Assembly (NCBI GenBank): GCA_017537045.1
Contig: JAFYLN010000100.1
Location: 1-8,391, forward strand
Length of the DNA stretch: 8,391 nt
DNA from: Oscillospiraceae bacterium
Lineage (GTDB): Bacteria; Bacillota_A; Clostridia; Oscillospirales; Oscillospiraceae
Direction of reading: 5' to 3'
Shown piece by piece: positions 6,317 through 8,391 of this stretch. Below the pieces are notes generated by a model. That model did not search any database, had not been told where the DNA came from, and was given only the letters and a program-made list of their open reading frames with translations. Position numbers and translations under genes: made by a program. Each line of letters opens with the position of its first letter. The stretch's first letter is position 1.

Positions 6317-6645
6317 CTATCCTTGCACATTTAGGTTTACCTTCTTCTTCAAAATTGCCATTTCCCCTTCCTCAATCATTTTCACTAGCTTATCCTCGAA
6401 CTTCACCCCGACCTTCGCATAGAAATTCCTCCCAATCCATTTAGCAGCGGCGTCTTTGGGTGAGTACTATTCCTCCAAGAGATGGTCGTTAATTTGGTAG
6501 ATACACCCGGTGCCCTTTCGGCGATATTTAGGCTTCCATAGCTAAATACCATGAGGCTCTTTTTCTACCTCCGCTGGCATAGCGGGCATCCGTTTTTTCG
6601 ATGTGGCGATCAATTCTCACAGCATAAAACGCGGTAACATATCTA
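6317..6645 (-). pseudogene. Decayed C-terminal part of a tyrosine recombinase (integrase)
   Basis: Read on the minus strand, this region aligns with the C-terminal third of the intact integrase next to it. AVRIDRHIEKTDA matches AVKIDRHIGKTDA; after a frameshift MPAEVEKEPHG matches MPEEAEKKPHA; and RRKGTGCIYQINDHL matches RKRGTGCVYQINDHL. Two in-frame TAG codons interrupt it, one after EKEPHGI and one after INDHLLEE, where the intact protein has HLWEGKY. The last part (GRNFYAKVGVKFEDKLVKMIEEGEMAILKKK) keeps the helical, charged character of the arm-binding domain and ends at TAG 6319-6317. The catalytic domain is missing. It begins 12 bases after the gajB stop on the opposite strand. The relic is more AT-rich than the intact gene, consistent with origin in a different element or long decay. 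Confidence 0.8.
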
Positions 6646-6698
6646 CTCCATTACATCATTGAAACACTAATAACCACATCTCTCACACATTCACTTAA

Positions 6699-6738
6699 CC
6701 CGCCGGGTTCTCCTCTGAGAATCCGGCGGGCTTTCTTT
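6699..6738 (+). terminator. Intrinsic terminator between the Gabija side and the integrase
   Basis: A 14-bp stem (6699-6712 with 6717-6730), perfect except for one G-T wobble, closes on a CTCT loop. It is followed by CTTTCTTT on the plus strand. It would stop gajB read-through before it runs antisense into the integrase. Its right arm is the beginning of the right copy of the 41-bp repeat. Confidence 0.7.
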
Positions 6739-6762
6739 GTTTACTGCATCATCATTTCTGAC
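6722..6762. repeat. 41-bp direct repeat, right copy
   Basis: This is the partner of 2344-2384 (39 of 41 identical, same orientation). It spans the terminator's right arm and the last seven codons plus stop of the intact integrase gene (stop at 6743-6741). Confidence 0.8.
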
Positions 6763-8186
6763 GGGGCCTTCTGTTTCTGGATCGCCTTCTCTGCTTCGAT
6801 TTCGGCTTTTACTGTCTGGATCAGAACTGCCAGTTTCTCCTCGCATTCCTCTTTATTCCTGCCGTAGACGCTTCGGGAGATGCGTTTGCCGTCGGCGTTT
6901 CTGGGGGTGTATTTTCCCTCCCAGAGGTGGTCGTTGATTTGGTAGACGCACCCGGTGCCCCGTTTGCGGCGTGTGGGCTGCCGGGGCTGGAAGTCACGCT
7001 GGTCTGCGTGGGGCTTCTTTTCCGCCTCCTCCGGCATGGGGGCATCGGTTTTGCCGATGTGGCGGTCGATTTTCACCGCCGCCTGCTTCTGCATGGTATC
7101 GGTAACGTGGGAGTAAATATCCAGCGTGGTGGCCGACGAAACATGGCCGATAATAGTGGACAGGGTCTTCACATCCAGCCCGTGTTCCAGCGCCATGGTG
7201 GCGAAGGTGTGCCGCAGGTCGTGAAACCGCACCTTTTTGCACTGCGCCCGCTCCAGGGTCTGCTGCATCCGTCGGCGGACATAATTTGGCGTGAGGGGGC
7301 CATCCGCTTTCACCGGGGACGGGAACATCCACCGGGAATCCACCGTCTTTTTGTACGCCTCCAGCACCCGCATGACGCTCCCCGGCAGGATCACCGTGCG
7401 GACGGATGCCCTGGTTTTCGGCTCCGTGACCACCAGCTCGCCCCCCATGTAGCAGGCGGATTTGCTGATCCGCAGCTCCCCGGTGGCGAAGTTCAGATCA
7501 CGCCATTGGAGGGCGACGATCTCCCCCAGCCGCATGCCGGTGGCCAGCTCCAGCAGGAACAGTTCGTAGAGCCCGTCCTCCCTTGCCTGGATCAGAAACC
7601 GCTGCATTTCCTCCTGTGTCAGGATCTGCATCTCGGCGCTTTTCTTCGGCGGAAGCTTGCACCCGGCGGCGGGATTGAATCGAATCAGCTCCTCCTGCAC
7701 CGCCCGTTTCAGCGCCGCATTACAAATCATGTGGCACTTCCGCACCATGGCGTCGGACAGCCCTGCACCATGCTGCTCCACCAAATTCCGCCGCCCGCTC
7801 TTCTTCAGACTGGCGAAAAACTGCTGTAAATCGTTCTGCGTCAGCTGGTTCAGAGGGATCTGCCCGACCTGCGGGATAATGTGATTGTAGATGCGGTTTG
7901 CGTATTCCGGCTGGGTCCGGATCCCCAGATTAGGTCTGCAGTAGGTTTCGTACCAGAAGGCCACCCAATCCCCGAATGGCATATCCGGCTGACATTTTCG
8001 GATGGGCGGCGTGAACTCCTCCTGTAATTTCTTCAGCTTCTCCCGGCATTCGCTCTTGGTTTTGGCCAGCACATTCTTCGTCTGGGGCAGGCCCTTTTCA
8101 TCGTAGCCCGTGACCACCCGGCCTTCCCATCGGCCGTCCGCACGCTTTCGGAGGGTGCCGGTGCCGTTTTTTCTTCTCTTTGCCAC
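6741..8186 (-). CDS. Tyrosine recombinase/integrase with arm-binding domains at both ends
   Basis: This 481-residue integrase is read from GTG 8186, giving AKRRKNGTGTLRKRADGRW after the start. GAGG (8196-8193) lies six bases upstream. An alternative GTG at 8198 adds four residues and overlaps the stop of the preceding gene. Domains in order: an AP2-like arm DNA-binding domain (about 3-55), a SAM-like core-binding domain (about 70-170) and a catalytic domain (about 185-375). The catalytic residues are all visible: R219 in GMRLGE, K257 in EPKTR, H322 and R325 in HDLRHT, H348 in IGHVSS, and the nucleophile Y358 in LDIYSH. After it comes a linker and a second arm-like domain (about 407-456, starting RRKRGTGCVYQINDHLWEG) that aligns with the N-terminal one, making the protein longer than the usual 370-400. 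It should catalyse integration and excision of the element. It is GC-rich, unlike the cargo. Confidence 0.93.
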   Translation of the reverse strand: MAKRRKNGTGTLRKRADGRWEGRVVTGYDEKGLPQTKNVLAKTKSECREKLKKLQEEFTPPIRKCQPDMPFGDWVAFWYETYCRPNLGIRTQPEYANRIYNHIIPQVGQIPLNQLTQNDLQQFFASLKKSGRRNLVEQHGAGLSDAMVRKCHMICNAALKRAVQEELIRFNPAAGCKLPPKKSAEMQILTQEEMQRFLIQAREDGLYELFLLELATGMRLGEIVALQWRDLNFATGELRISKSACYMGGELVVTEPKTRASVRTVILPGSVMRVLEAYKKTVDSRWMFPSPVKADGPLTPNYVRRRMQQTLERAQCKKVRFHDLRHTFATMALEHGLDVKTLSTIIGHVSSATTLDIYSHVTDTMQKQAAVKIDRHIGKTDAPMPEEAEKKPHADQRDFQPRQPTRRKRGTGCVYQINDHLWEGKYTPRNADGKRISRSVYGRNKEECEEKLAVLIQTVKAEIEAEKAIQKQKAPSEMMMQ

Positions 8187-8194
8187 GGCGCACC

Positions 8195-8391
8195 TCACAT
8201 AATCTCATCCAGGAAACTACCCACAACCGTCGCCGCTTTCTGGTGCATATCCGTGGTTGTATGGGTGTAGGTATCCAGGGTGAAGGATGCGTTGGTGTGT
8301 CCCAGAATCGAGGACAGGGTCTTGGCATCCACGCCGCTGCTCATGGCATGGGTGGCGAAGGTATGCCGCAGATCGTGGAAGCGGATGGAGG
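8195..8391 (-). CDS. Second tyrosine recombinase, C-terminal 65 residues only (partial)
   Basis: The minus strand enters from the right edge in the catalytic domain: RFHDLRHTFATHA supplies the H-x-x-R box, ILGHTN the second histidine and LDTYTH the nucleophile tyrosine. It ends FLDEIM with TGA at 8197-8195. It resembles the corresponding part of the neighbouring integrase but has no C-terminal extension. Its stop overlaps the possible GTG start at 8198 of the next gene, and the GAGG Shine-Dalgarno of that gene lies at the junction, so the two recombinases are probably one operon with coupled translation. Tandem recombinases are a known arrangement on integrative elements, where both may be needed. 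The N-terminus lies outside the window. Confidence 0.9.
   Translation of the reverse strand, partial: SIRFHDLRHTFATHAMSSGVDAKTLSSILGHTNASFTLDTYTHTTTDMHQKAATVVGSFLDEIM

Noticed and set aside
6927..7829. 300-codon plus-strand reading frame
   Set aside because: It is the antisense shadow of the GC-rich integrase gene, rich in proline, histidine and glycine, with no recognisable domain.
1..8391. CRISPR array, riboswitch, insertion-sequence ends, rRNA
   Set aside because: I saw no regularly spaced repeats, no transposase motif, and no aptamer-like or rRNA sequence on either strand.

Overview
The window looks like the edge of an integrated genetic island in a gut-type Clostridia chromosome, most likely Oscillospiraceae/Ruminococcaceae. 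That placement rests on the style of the TraX-like protein and of the tyrosine recombinases, and on a GC-rich backbone next to an AT-rich insert. It is inferred from sequence style only. The two ends (1 to about 300, and 6,740 to 8,391) are GC-rich; the middle (about 540 to 6,690) is clearly AT-rich and looks acquired.

Left end (1-547). The start of a TraX-family membrane protein gene runs off the left edge on the minus strand. It shares a divergent promoter region with a tRNA locus on the plus strand. The first tRNA unit (211-298) has a clean Pro(UGG) anticodon arm but an abnormal 3' half with an extra 7-bp hairpin and a broken acceptor end, so it is probably a damaged tRNA. The second (409-485) is a complete tRNA-Pro(UGG) with encoded CCA, followed by a strong 13-bp-stem terminator (510-547).

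Cargo (565-6304). Only six bases after that terminator lies the Shine-Dalgarno of an unrecognised 547-residue protein with a C-terminal PD-(D/E)XK-type nuclease motif. Next come a terminator and a 3'-end scrap of an integrase gene, a 93-residue DUF3892 protein, another terminator, and then a sigma-A-type promoter driving two overlapping genes: an OLD-type ATPase/TOPRIM nuclease and a compact UvrD-like helicase. These two form a Gabija anti-phage system (GajA and GajB). In characterised Gabija systems GajA cuts DNA, is held back by nucleotides, and forms one complex with the helicase-like GajB.

Right end (6305-8391). The minus strand carries a decayed integrase C-terminus (6317 to about 6645), an intact 481-residue tyrosine recombinase (6741-8186), and the C-terminal 65 residues of a second tyrosine recombinase overlapping it by a few bases. 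The intact recombinase has an arm-type DNA-binding domain at its N-terminus and a second, clearly related copy at its C-terminus. The integrase 3' end plus its neighbouring terminator occurs twice as a 41-bp direct repeat (39 of 41 identical) about 4.4 kb apart, bracketing the DUF3892-Gabija segment. Together these remains suggest repeated insertion of related recombinase-bearing elements at one locus, leaving defence genes between them.

The best candidates for something undescribed are the orphan PD-(D/E)XK protein behind the tRNA, and the repeat-bracketed cassette with integrase scraps on both sides. The Gabija pair itself is a known system.
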